From Tunturibacter psychrotolerans (GTDB taxonomy: Bacteria > Acidobacteriota > Terriglobia > Terriglobales > Acidobacteriaceae): 64,000 nt of DNA. Each line of letters begins with the position of its first letter. The first letter of the stretch is position 1. The stretch spans positions 744,001 to 808,000 of the forward strand of contig NZ_CP132942.1 in the NCBI RefSeq assembly GCF_040359615.1, given 5' to 3'. The position numbers were made by a program, and so were the translations under genes. Positions 1-6,904 of this stretch are shown here, piece after piece. Below the pieces are notes generated by a model, which ran no database searches, was not told where the DNA came from, and saw nothing but the letters and a program-made list of their open reading frames with translations.

Positions 1-141
1 ATCGACTTCAAGCCCATCATCGCGGCAGCGGAGAAGTCTGGCCTCCAGCACATCTTCGTCGAGCAGGATCCGCCCATTGTCGGCATGACCTCTCTCGAAG
101 CCGTTCGCATCAGCTACCAGACCCTCCGCCCTCTCGTTTAG
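1..141 (+). CDS. Sugar phosphate isomerase/epimerase family protein, C-terminal end (partial)
   Basis: Only the last 46 codons are in the window, in frame from base 1 to the TAG at 139-141. The peptide reads DFKPIIAAAEKSGLQHIFVE and ends SYQTLRPLV. That resembles the C-terminus of xylose-isomerase-like TIM-barrel proteins common in Acidobacteria, where a conserved E-Q-D segment ends the barrel. The substrate cannot be told from this fragment. The family call rests on pattern recognition of a short tail, so it is moderate only. Confidence 0.6.
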   Translation: MDFKPIIAAAEKSGLQHIFVEQDPPIVGMTSLEAVRISYQTLRPLV

Positions 142-281
142 CCAACGGCAAAGACTAACGACAACGCACGACCAAGCGGGATGAGAGAGAAAAGATCAGT
201 GTCCTTCCCTCATCCCGCAGCCAAACTTTGCATCCTACAAAGTAGAAGGCAACGTAGGAAGGCAGCAGTAAAGGGGTATAT

Positions 282-473
282 ATGGCAACCGAGGAACTGG
301 CAGAAACTCGCGGCTCATCCATGAACAGGTTGATCTTGTTCGCAACGATCGCATCTGGAATCGTAGCCGCCTATCTCATGTACAAACGTGGCGAACCCAT
401 AGGAACCATCGCGAAGAACGCCATCACCAACCCTATCGGTTCCTTGGTGACCGAAGTAAAAAACAAGGTGTGA
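282..473 (+). CDS. Small single-pass membrane protein, function unknown
   Basis: This is a 63-residue ORF with a purine-rich stretch (AAAGGGG) about 7 nt before its ATG. Residues ~16-34 (LILFATIASGIVAAYLMY) form one hydrophobic helix, followed by a basic K-R and a short soluble tail. A short N-terminal head, one TM segment and a polar tail resemble small YtxH-like envelope proteins, but no specific motif is visible. It converges on the rhodanese gene at 479 with only 5 nt between the stops. It could be a chance ORF, but the SD and TM segment favour a real gene. Confidence 0.55.
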   Translation: MATEELAETRGSSMNRLILFATIASGIVAAYLMYKRGEPIGTIAKNAITNPIGSLVTEVKNKV

Positions 474-478
474 GTGTT

Positions 479-922
479 CTACGTTGCCGTATCCAGATGA
501 AAGGCTTCCGTGTACGCCTCCACCGGATATCCCTTTGCCTTCCACGCCGGCAGTCCACCCTTCAACAGGCTCACGCGCGTGAAGTTCAGCGCCCGCGCCT
601 TCCCCAGCACCATCTGGCACGTCTCATCGTCGCCGCCGGTGCAATAGATCACTGAGTTCTGATCACGCGAAAAATTCGCCGTCTGATCCGCGATATCCTT
701 CGGCGCGATCCTCGTCGCTCCCGGGATTATCTCCGGATGCGCCAGAAAATCCAGCGGCTGGCGCACGTCGTACAGCAGAACCTGCTTCGAGTTCACCAGC
801 ATATACAGCGCTTCAGGCTCAATACTCTTTGCCCTCACCTCGCGCTTTGCGAGCAACCGCCGCACAATCCAACCCATCACCAAAACCAAAACTACCGTGC
901 CAACGATCACAATCGCGCTCAT
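479..922 (-). CDS. Membrane-anchored rhodanese-domain protein
   Basis: The protein has 147 residues. An N-terminal hydrophobic helix (residues ~2-20) is followed by a single rhodanese domain (residues ~35-135). The active-site cysteine sits in VIYCTGGDDETC. Rhodaneses carry sulfur as a cysteine persulfide in that loop. The LYDVRQPLDF segment is the usual CH2A-type aspartate region, and LKGGLPAWKAKGYPV is the classic C-terminal signature. The anchor suggests a membrane-tethered sulfurtransferase; its partner is unknown. Only the fold and Cys are visible, so the sulfur donor and acceptor are not assignable. Confidence 0.85.
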   Translation of the reverse strand: MSAIVIVGTVVLVLVMGWIVRRLLAKREVRAKSIEPEALYMLVNSKQVLLYDVRQPLDFLAHPEIIPGATRIAPKDIADQTANFSRDQNSVIYCTGGDDETCQMVLGKARALNFTRVSLLKGGLPAWKAKGYPVEAYTEAFHLDTAT

Positions 923-974
923 CTCAAATTAGATGTACGCCATCAACAGCCAGTTGTCACGCGGCTATCTCCAT

Positions 975-1073
975 CCGACCAACGGGAGGACCAAAGCCGA
1001 TCACCAACCGAGAAAAGGTACACGCGTCACGAAGTGACCGCCCCACGCGCAGTGGGCCCGTCCGGCAGGACAA
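975..1073 (-). repeat. 3'-end intergenic repeat, copy A
   Basis: Read on the minus strand, this starts TCCTGCCGGACGGG 19 nt after the DUF2461 stop and ends CTCCCGTTGGTCGG. It contains the hairpins GTCC-tgcc-GGAC, CCCAC-tgcgc-GTGGG and GTCAC-ttc-GTGAC. Five other copies lie in the window, all in the same relation to an upstream gene. Confidence 0.9.
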
Positions 1074-1092
1074 CGTCTTTTAGAAAAGTCTT

Positions 1093-1785
1093 TCAGAAAA
1101 GAGGTCGTCTAGGCTTCGCAATCAAAGGCGTATTCAAAAGCCTGATCAAAGGAGCCGCAACCTTGAACCGCTCCACCACATCCTTCAGCAACCCCGGCGA
1201 AGTGGCGCGCTCAACAGACAACGTAGCCGACAACCCCCACTGCTTACACATCACCAGATCGATCGCCGGATCATCCGCAGCAAACCCCTTCGGCGGCCGC
1301 GTCAGCGACAGCGTATCAGTCTCCTGCATCAGCGACCGCAGCTTCTTCCCCGCCATGATCTTGCGAAACTCCAGATGATGATCCACCAGGTATCGTCGAA
1401 TCGCCAGCAGCTGCTCCCTCTCCGGCATATAAACCCCGGCCGCAATCAGCACATCCGTCGAACTCACCTGCAGATAAAACCCACCACCCGAGGTCTTCTG
1501 CAGCCCATCCCTCGCCCACCAAGCCGAGACATGGTGCTTGTAAGGCCGCTTGTCCTTGCTGAAGCGAATGTCCCGATAGATCCGCATCAGAATCTTGTTC
1601 GCAGGCCGCAGATGCTCCGGCGAAAACTCTGCCATCGCCTCATTCACCTCACCGATCAGCGCCAGCATCGGCTCCTTCAACTGCTTCTCGTAAACGTCCT
1701 TCCGCTCTCCAAACCACTCACGGTCGTTGTTCTTCTTCAGCCCCCGCAAAAACTTCAAAGCCTCATTCGAAAACTGTGTCGCCAT
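1093..1785 (-). CDS. DUF2461 (TIGR02453) family protein
   Basis: This 230-residue protein opens with FSNEALKFLRGLKKNNDREW, followed by a WF pair and, about 40 residues on, RIYRDIRFSKDKRPYK. This is the hallmark of the widespread DUF2461 family of about 220-230 residues. The family's biochemical role is unknown. The length is normal, and the ATG start matches the usual N-terminus. It is divergent from mnmE across a 350-bp gap, and a 3'-end repeat follows its stop. Confidence 0.88.
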   Translation of the reverse strand: MATQFSNEALKFLRGLKKNNDREWFGERKDVYEKQLKEPMLALIGEVNEAMAEFSPEHLRPANKILMRIYRDIRFSKDKRPYKHHVSAWWARDGLQKTSGGGFYLQVSSTDVLIAAGVYMPEREQLLAIRRYLVDHHLEFRKIMAGKKLRSLMQETDTLSLTRPPKGFAADDPAIDLVMCKQWGLSATLSVERATSPGLLKDVVERFKVAAPLIRLLNTPLIAKPRRPLF

Positions 1786-2135
1786 CCTTCAATCGTACCT
1801 TCGCAATCCGCTCCTCCCAAAGCCGCCCAACTCCTCCGCTCTTCTAGTCCCTTGCGGCCATTTCGACCGAACCCCGACCGGAGTCGAAGGGGAAGCCGAG
1901 ACACTCACCTCTCCCCGAACCCAACGACCCAAAAACACAAAAATAAAGTCAGGAAAGTTGGCGTATTTTTCTCACATCCAAACCACGCTGTTTAAACACC
2001 ACGGTTACCACGCAATTCACCACGATCCCACCAGCAAAACACCACGTTCTGCGCACTGTTTTTCGCAAAAACCCCCGAAAAACACCACAACTCACCACGT
2101 CAACTTTTTTCTCCCGCTAACATGGAAAAATCCAG
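1786..2135. other. Intergenic region with repeated ACCACG motifs
   Basis: This divergent gap between the DUF2461 gene and mnmE must hold both promoters. From 1982 to 2099 the hexamer ACCACG occurs six times (starts 1982, 1998, 2007, 2019, 2041, 2094), mostly as CACCACG. No gene or convincing terminator was seen. Confidence 0.6.
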
Positions 2136-3524
2136 GTGAACGACTCCGACTCCAAATCCGCCCCCATCTTCGAAGACACCATCGTAGCCATCTCCACGCC
2201 CCCCGGCCGCGGCGGAATCGGCATCGTCCGTCTCTCCGGACCCGCGTCCCGCGCCATCGCCGAACCCCTCCTCAAACTCCGCCATCCCCTGGCCCCGGCC
2301 CAGGCCCGCTTCGCCGAAATCCTTGATTCCACAGGCGAAAATCCCACCCAAACCCTCGACGAAGCTGTAGTCACCTACTTCCAATTCCCCCACTCCTACA
2401 CCTCCGAAGACATCGTGGAGATCGCCGCTCACGGCTCCCCCGTCCTCCTTGATCACCTCCTCCGCCAATGCGTCGCCAACGGGGCCCGCCTCGCAGAACC
2501 CGGCGAATTCACCCAACGAGCCTTCCTCTCCGGCCGCCTTGACCTCACCCAGGCCGAAGCAGTCCGAGACCTCATCGAATCCACCACGCTCCATCAGGCC
2601 CGCATCGCCGCTCAGCAACTCGGGGGCTCTCTCTCCCGCCACATAACCCCAATAAAACAACAACTTATAAGCCTTATTGCAGCGCTAGAAGCCGGAATCG
2701 ACTTCGCCGAGGACGACATCGACTTCCTCCCGAACTCCCAAATCAGCACTCAAATCGCAGCGATCCAAGCTCCCCTCATAGCACTCGAGAAGTCTTTTTC
2801 CTACGGCCACATCGTCCGCGACGGCTTCACAATGGCCATAGTAGGCCGCCCCAACGTTGGTAAATCCTCTCTTTTCAATCGTCTCATCCAACGCGACCGC
2901 GCTATCGTCACTGCGACACCCGGCACAACCCGCGACTTGGTCACCGAACGGCTGTCGCTCGAAGGCATCCCCTTTGAACTGATCGACACCGCCGGTCTTC
3001 GCCAAGCGACCGACGAGGCCGAATCAATCGGCATCGCGAAGACCCGTGAAGCCATGTCAGAAGCCGATGTCGTGCTGCTCGTTTTGGACGCCACTGCGCC
3101 ACACCAAGACGACAATGCCACGGTAGCCGCTCTTTCCGGCCGCCCCTTCCTCATTGTTATCAACAAGCAAGACCTCGCCCATCCGGAGTCGCGAAGTTGG
3201 GAGCAGTCTCCTCAAACTGTCAAAACGTCCGCTCTCACTGGATCGGGCATTCTCGAGTTGCGCCGCGCAATTCTGTCATATATCGCCAGGGAGGTTCCAG
3301 ATATGGAATCCGCAGTCTTGACGAACCAACGGCAACAGCGCTCAGTATCGGACGCGACAACAGCTCTCCATCGGGCGCATCAGGCTGCATCCGCGAACAT
3401 CCCCCACGAAATGATTCTTCTTGATCTCTACGAAGGGCTGCGCGCTCTCGACGCTTTCAGCGGCTCCACAACGAGCGATGACATTCTCCACCTCATCTTC
3501 AGCAAGTTCTGCATCGGCAAATAA
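2136..3524 (+). CDS. mnmE: tRNA uridine-5-carboxymethylaminomethyl modification GTPase MnmE
   Basis: MnmE has 462 residues and, with MnmG, installs the cmnm5 group on U34 of certain tRNAs. The N-terminal formyl-THF-binding domain starts DTIVAISTPPGRGGIGIVRL. The G domain shows GRPNVGKSSLFN (G1), GTTRD (G2), DTAGL (G3), NKQD (G4) and SALTG (G5). The C-terminal FCIGK carries the catalytic cysteine loop. The start is GTG, since no in-frame ATG suits the conserved N-terminus. Its partner mnmG lies far away at 46082. The last 18 bases (3507-3524) are the left attachment site of the element that follows, so the reading frame is kept intact after integration. Confidence 0.97.
   Translation: MNDSDSKSAPIFEDTIVAISTPPGRGGIGIVRLSGPASRAIAEPLLKLRHPLAPAQARFAEILDSTGENPTQTLDEAVVTYFQFPHSYTSEDIVEIAAHGSPVLLDHLLRQCVANGARLAEPGEFTQRAFLSGRLDLTQAEAVRDLIESTTLHQARIAAQQLGGSLSRHITPIKQQLISLIAALEAGIDFAEDDIDFLPNSQISTQIAAIQAPLIALEKSFSYGHIVRDGFTMAIVGRPNVGKSSLFNRLIQRDRAIVTATPGTTRDLVTERLSLEGIPFELIDTAGLRQATDEAESIGIAKTREAMSEADVVLLVLDATAPHQDDNATVAALSGRPFLIVINKQDLAHPESRSWEQSPQTVKTSALTGSGILELRRAILSYIAREVPDMESAVLTNQRQQRSVSDATTALHRAHQAASANIPHEMILLDLYEGLRALDAFSGSTTSDDILHLIFSKFCIGK
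3507..3524 (+). repeat. attL: left attachment site in the 3' end of mnmE
   Basis: TTCTGCATCGGCAAATAA encodes FCIGK-stop of mnmE. It is repeated as TTCTGCATCGGCAAGTAG at 32860-32877. The two share an identical 15-bp core (GTTCTGCATCGGCAA, 3506-3520 and 32859-32873) and differ only at two synonymous positions after it. An integrase gene lies directly inside. The 3' end of trmE/thdF (mnmE) is the known site of SGI1-type islands. Confidence 0.9.
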
Positions 3525-3567
3525 AAGTGGTTCTTAGGCGCTCCGAGCAAATCCGTAACATCCGAAT

Positions 3568-3586
3568 TACTGTAATGTATACAGTA
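3568..3586. promoter_or_regulatory. Palindrome upstream of the integrase gene
   Basis: TACTGTA-atgta-TACAGTA is a perfect 7-bp inverted repeat with a 5-bp spacer. It lies 122 bp before the integrase ATG, just inside attL. It could be an operator for the integrase promoter or an Int/Xis arm site. There is no binding evidence beyond the symmetry. Confidence 0.5.
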
Positions 3587-3708
3587 CTTTAGTGACCAAA
3601 CGCGTCCAGGGGAATCCTCAGTGAGCCGTTCTCTAACTTGTCCACGACGCTGTACACTGAGCTCATGTTGCTATCAAAATCGGGTTCCGTGGACAATCTG
3701 AGGCACGG

Positions 3709-4887
3709 ATGCCTCTAACCGAACTCCAAATTAAGGCCCTCAAGCCCCAAGCAATTCGCTATGCCGTAAGCGATGGTAGGGGCCTCGCTCTTGAGGTGAT
3801 GCCGACGGGCGCAGCTTCCTGGCGATACAGATATCAGTTCAAGGGGAAGACTGAGAAGGTTTCGTTGGGCCAATACCCCCTTGTGAGTCTGAAGGCTGCG
3901 CGATCGAAACGCGACGAGCTTGCGAAAGCAGTTCATGAAGGCGTGTCCCCGGCAAAGCAAAAGCAGCTGGAGAAGTTCGCATTAGCTAACTCGACCTCCG
4001 TCTTCGACTTCAGTGAGCGTTATTTCAGAGAGGTGATCGAGAGAGATCGAAAGGACACTAAGCAGCTTCGGCGCTATCTCGAAAAAGAGATTTACCCCGC
4101 GTTCGGCACTTGGGCATTGAGGGACGTCACAGCTCAAGACGTGCAGCGACTCGTATTCAAGAAACGCGATAACGGATTCGAGTCAGCCGCCGCCCAGCTT
4201 CGCAACCTACTCAAGCGCATCTTCGATTACGCAATTGTCTGTGGGATCGTCACCGCCAACCCCACACATGCTACCCCCATGCGCTTCATAACACGAGCTC
4301 GCCCCAGGACGCGCTCGTTGTCTCCGGATGAACTGAAGATCTATCTTCAAGTTCTCTATCGCAGCAACATCCGTCGGCAGTTCAAACTGACGCTCCACAT
4401 CATTCTCCTAACGTTGGTTCGTAAATCTGAGCTACTACAGGCGAGGTGGATCAACGTAAATCTTGAAGCTGGAGAATGGTTGATACCTGAGGCACAGTCG
4501 AAGACAGGCAAACCGCACACTGTATATCTCTCAACTCAAGTCAGCGAGATGTTCAAGGAGTTGCAGCAACTCGCTGGCGACTCCGAGCTGGTCCTCCCTG
4601 GGCGAGGAAGCCTAACCAGACCGTTCGCTGCAAATGCCTTGAATCAAGCGATGGGAGCGATGAGCTTTCCAATTGCTCCTTTTACAATTCACGATTTGAG
4701 GCGCACCGGATCGACAATTCTGCACGAACAGGGATTCTCTTCTGACGTGGTCGAGAAAGCGCTAAATCACACGATTGGCGGGGTGCGCGGCGTGTACAAC
4801 AGGGCCGAGTATGCCGATCAGCGCAAGATGATGCTCCAATCCTGGGCCGATTACATATCGAGCCTCCATGGCCAACTTTACATATGA
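3709..4887 (+). CDS. int: Tyrosine site-specific integrase, P4 type
   Basis: This 392-residue integrase catalyses insertion and excision of the element. The N-terminal DUF4102 arm-binding domain (~1-85) starts MPLTELQIKALKPQ and has the KVSLGQYPLVSLKAAR signature. The catalytic domain (~200-380) shows Arg in LVRKSELLQARW, the HDLRRTG box, His in ALNHTIGGV and the nucleophile Tyr in GVYNRAEY. All expected catalytic residues are present, so it is likely active. It lies 185 bp from attL and reads into the element, as in P4-like and SGI1-like islands. Confidence 0.95.
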   Translation: MPLTELQIKALKPQAIRYAVSDGRGLALEVMPTGAASWRYRYQFKGKTEKVSLGQYPLVSLKAARSKRDELAKAVHEGVSPAKQKQLEKFALANSTSVFDFSERYFREVIERDRKDTKQLRRYLEKEIYPAFGTWALRDVTAQDVQRLVFKKRDNGFESAAAQLRNLLKRIFDYAIVCGIVTANPTHATPMRFITRARPRTRSLSPDELKIYLQVLYRSNIRRQFKLTLHIILLTLVRKSELLQARWINVNLEAGEWLIPEAQSKTGKPHTVYLSTQVSEMFKELQQLAGDSELVLPGRGSLTRPFAANALNQAMGAMSFPIAPFTIHDLRRTGSTILHEQGFSSDVVEKALNHTIGGVRGVYNRAEYADQRKMMLQSWADYISSLHGQLYI

Positions 4888-4900
4888 AAGGTCTCAGCTT

Positions 4901-5791
4901 ATGAGCAATATTGTTACAGAAGCGAGCGAAGCGGAAGACAGCGGAGAATCGTTTTCGCCGTTTGAACACCACGGAATTTACGATCGTATTCACCGATATA
5001 GCTATCTGCCTGATCCGTATCCGATCCTGCCGAATTTTGGAGTTTTATATCTGAGTGTGCCCCGTGCAGCCGCACTTATTGCTAACTATTTGGCCACGAC
5101 ACATCCAAACTCCGAACGTGAAGATAAGGCCGAACTCCGATCAGAGCTAACGGCTCAAGTGCAGGCTCGTATGTTGCAAGAAGTCACCAGTGGTCGCTTG
5201 ACATCCGTCACGACGATCGCAGATGCCGGCAACGTCACCGCCCAAAGAGATGAACAGACGCCGGCCGCAAATATCTATATCTTTTATGGAGATCTGATGA
5301 AATGGCTTGCCCTCATTGGATTCGACAAACGACTACTGTTTGAGAGCAAGGTTTTCGATGACTATGAGGATTTAGAGATCGCTCTCGCGAAACAGATCGA
5401 GCGTCTCATTTTAGAGAGACGTGAACTCGAAGGATACTCAGACAGCGAGTTGAGACCGCTAAAGAGGCAGGAATATCCTTTGTGTTTCTACGACGACGAA
5501 GGGCCCGATTTGGAAAGGGTCCTACTCCCTATAGTCTCTGAAAACCGTGATCTCAAGCGGCGCATCGCGGAAGCCCAGTCGCTACGACAGAAGCGCCTGC
5601 ATGCAAAGGAGGAGGCATCGATTTTAGTCGTTCTCGCCGCACTACTTGAAGAGAGGGGTTATGAGGATTGGAACAATGGGCTAGTTTCCAAAGTTGCGAA
5701 GAAGGCCGAGGGACTGCACGAGACGGTGACTGTAAACACTGTCCGCACGATGCTTGGAAAAGCTATTGAACTCATCAAGAAATCAAGTTGA
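4901..5791 (+). CDS. Element-borne protein of unknown function
   Basis: An ATG at 4901, with AAAGG 9 nt upstream, gives 296 residues. An ATG at 4868 in the same frame would overlap the integrase by 20 nt and lacks a good SD. The protein is soluble and charged. Residues ~210-250 (RDLKRRIAEAQSLRQKRLHA) look like a coiled coil. The C-terminal ~50 residues (TVTVNTVRTMLGKAIELIKK) could be a small helical DNA-binding fold. I recognise no family. Its place between int and the alpA/parA genes suggests a role in element maintenance, but that is inference only. Confidence 0.7.
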   Translation: MSNIVTEASEAEDSGESFSPFEHHGIYDRIHRYSYLPDPYPILPNFGVLYLSVPRAAALIANYLATTHPNSEREDKAELRSELTAQVQARMLQEVTSGRLTSVTTIADAGNVTAQRDEQTPAANIYIFYGDLMKWLALIGFDKRLLFESKVFDDYEDLEIALAKQIERLILERRELEGYSDSELRPLKRQEYPLCFYDDEGPDLERVLLPIVSENRDLKRRIAEAQSLRQKRLHAKEEASILVVLAALLEERGYEDWNNGLVSKVAKKAEGLHETVTVNTVRTMLGKAIELIKKSS

Positions 5792-5810
5792 TCCCGCAAT
5801 CTTAGTCTCA

Positions 5811-5845
5811 CCTACGTCAATTGACATGTTGCCTATGTCAATTGA
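5811..5845 (+). promoter_or_regulatory. Paired direct repeat upstream of the AlpA-like gene
   Basis: CCTACGTCAATTGA (5811-5824) and CCTATGTCAATTGA (5832-5845) are two 14-bp repeats with one mismatch, 21 bp apart (two helical turns). They lie in the 112-bp gap before the AlpA-like regulator, which suits an operator for AlpA, ParA or another element protein. Confidence 0.55.
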
Positions 5846-5903
5846 GAGATGTTTGAACTGATCTGATGCAATGTGGAATTAACACATCCATCGAGGTTCA
5901 CAC

Positions 5904-6110
5904 ATGTCCAACAAAATTCTTAGACTTCCAGCGGTAAAGGCCAAGACTGGCCTTTCCCGTAGCACCATTTATGCGCGCGTTGCACAAGGCACATTTCCGG
6001 CAGCGCTAATTCTTGGTCCCAACACCGTCGGCTGGCTTGAGGCAGATGTTGAAGCTTGGATCGAGAAACAGATAGCGGCTACCCGCCGTTTGCAAGGGCG
6101 GGTAGCATGA
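5904..6110 (+). CDS. AlpA-family excisionase/regulator
   Basis: This 68-residue winged-helix DNA-binding protein opens ILRLPAVKAKTGLSRSTIYA, followed by RVAQGTFPAA. This is the standard AlpA/MerR-like helix-turn-helix seen in P4 and integrative elements, where such proteins act as integrase activators or directionality factors. The length is normal. It overlaps parA by 4 nt (ATGA at 6107-6110), so the two are translationally coupled. Whether it regulates this integrase or the parA operon cannot be told from sequence. Confidence 0.85.
   Translation: MSNKILRLPAVKAKTGLSRSTIYARVAQGTFPAALILGPNTVGWLEADVEAWIEKQIAATRRLQGRVA
6079..6105 (+). promoter_or_regulatory. Hairpin over the parA ribosome binding site
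   Basis: CTACCCGCC (6079-6087) pairs perfectly with GGCGGGTAG (6097-6105) across a 9-nt loop. The right arm holds the only purine-rich SD-like stretch before the parA ATG at 6107. Translation of alpA through this stem would open it, so this looks like a coupling device. Confidence 0.55.
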
Positions 6111-6904
6111 TCCGAATCGTTGTTGCCAATCAGCGTGGCGGTTCAGCCAAATCTACGACGACCGCGACGCTGGCCCGCTGCTTTGCCGACCGAGGGTTGC
6201 GAGTTCTAGTGATCGATGCCGATCCACAAGGGTCCCTTGCCGTGATCCTCGGGCTAAATCCTCCAGCTTTTCTTAATGATCTCCTGATAGAGAAGCTCGC
6301 GATCCGCGAGTGCGTCGTTAGCGCCAGGCCCGGACTCGACATCATCTGCGGCAACCGTTTCACCACGGACGCAGAGACCAAGACGATGGGACTACCGGGA
6401 AGTGAGTTTCTGTTCCGGCATCTCCTTGCCGACTACGAACGCGGTTACGATGCCGTCCTTATCGACGTAGCGCCCTCGATCAGCCTCTTCCAAACGTGTG
6501 CGATGGTCTACACACAGAACGTTTTGGTTCCGGTCGATATGGACATTCTGAGCGTTCAAGGCGCAACATCCACCATTCACGCCTGCGAGACCTTGAACCG
6601 CATGCTGGAACGTGGCCTTAACATTCGACCGCTTGGGATGCTGCCCGTGAAATTGAATCGTAGGCTGGCAGTGACTGAGATGGTGCTTACTACTCTGGCA
6701 TCTATTTCGGAGCGGCGCGACATCCCGATCTATGGACCTATCCGTACTGATCAGTCTGTCGTAAAGGCGGCTGCCGATCGCCAGTTCATCGCTGACTACG
6801 ACCCAAAATCCAAAGCACTGGAAGACTACGAGCAGTTGGCGAGCGAACTCATTTGTCGCTTTGGAAAAACGGAGGCAGTTCCGATCAATGTCAAAACAGC
6901 GTGA
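6107..6904 (+). CDS. parA: ParA-family ATPase
   Basis: The ATG at 6107 overlaps the AlpA stop and gives 265 residues, starting MIRIVVANQRGGSAKSTTTA. This is a deviant Walker A (GGSAKST), with arginine where most ParA/MinD proteins have the signature lysine. Walker A' is RVLVIDADPQGS and Walker B is YDAVLIDVAPSIS. ParA ATPases segregate plasmids and some integrated elements, usually with a ParB partner and a centromere. No ParB-like gene follows; the next ORF carries DNA repeats that could serve as the site. The ParA fold call is firm; the partition role is inferred. Confidence 0.9.
   Translation: MIRIVVANQRGGSAKSTTTATLARCFADRGLRVLVIDADPQGSLAVILGLNPPAFLNDLLIEKLAIRECVVSARPGLDIICGNRFTTDAETKTMGLPGSEFLFRHLLADYERGYDAVLIDVAPSISLFQTCAMVYTQNVLVPVDMDILSVQGATSTIHACETLNRMLERGLNIRPLGMLPVKLNRRLAVTEMVLTTLASISERRDIPIYGPIRTDQSVVKAAADRQFIADYDPKSKALEDYEQLASELICRFGKTEAVPINVKTA

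Noticed and set aside
5811..5845. Possible start of a CRISPR array
   Set aside because: Only two short repeats with a 7-bp gap are present; there are no spacers and no cas genes in the window.
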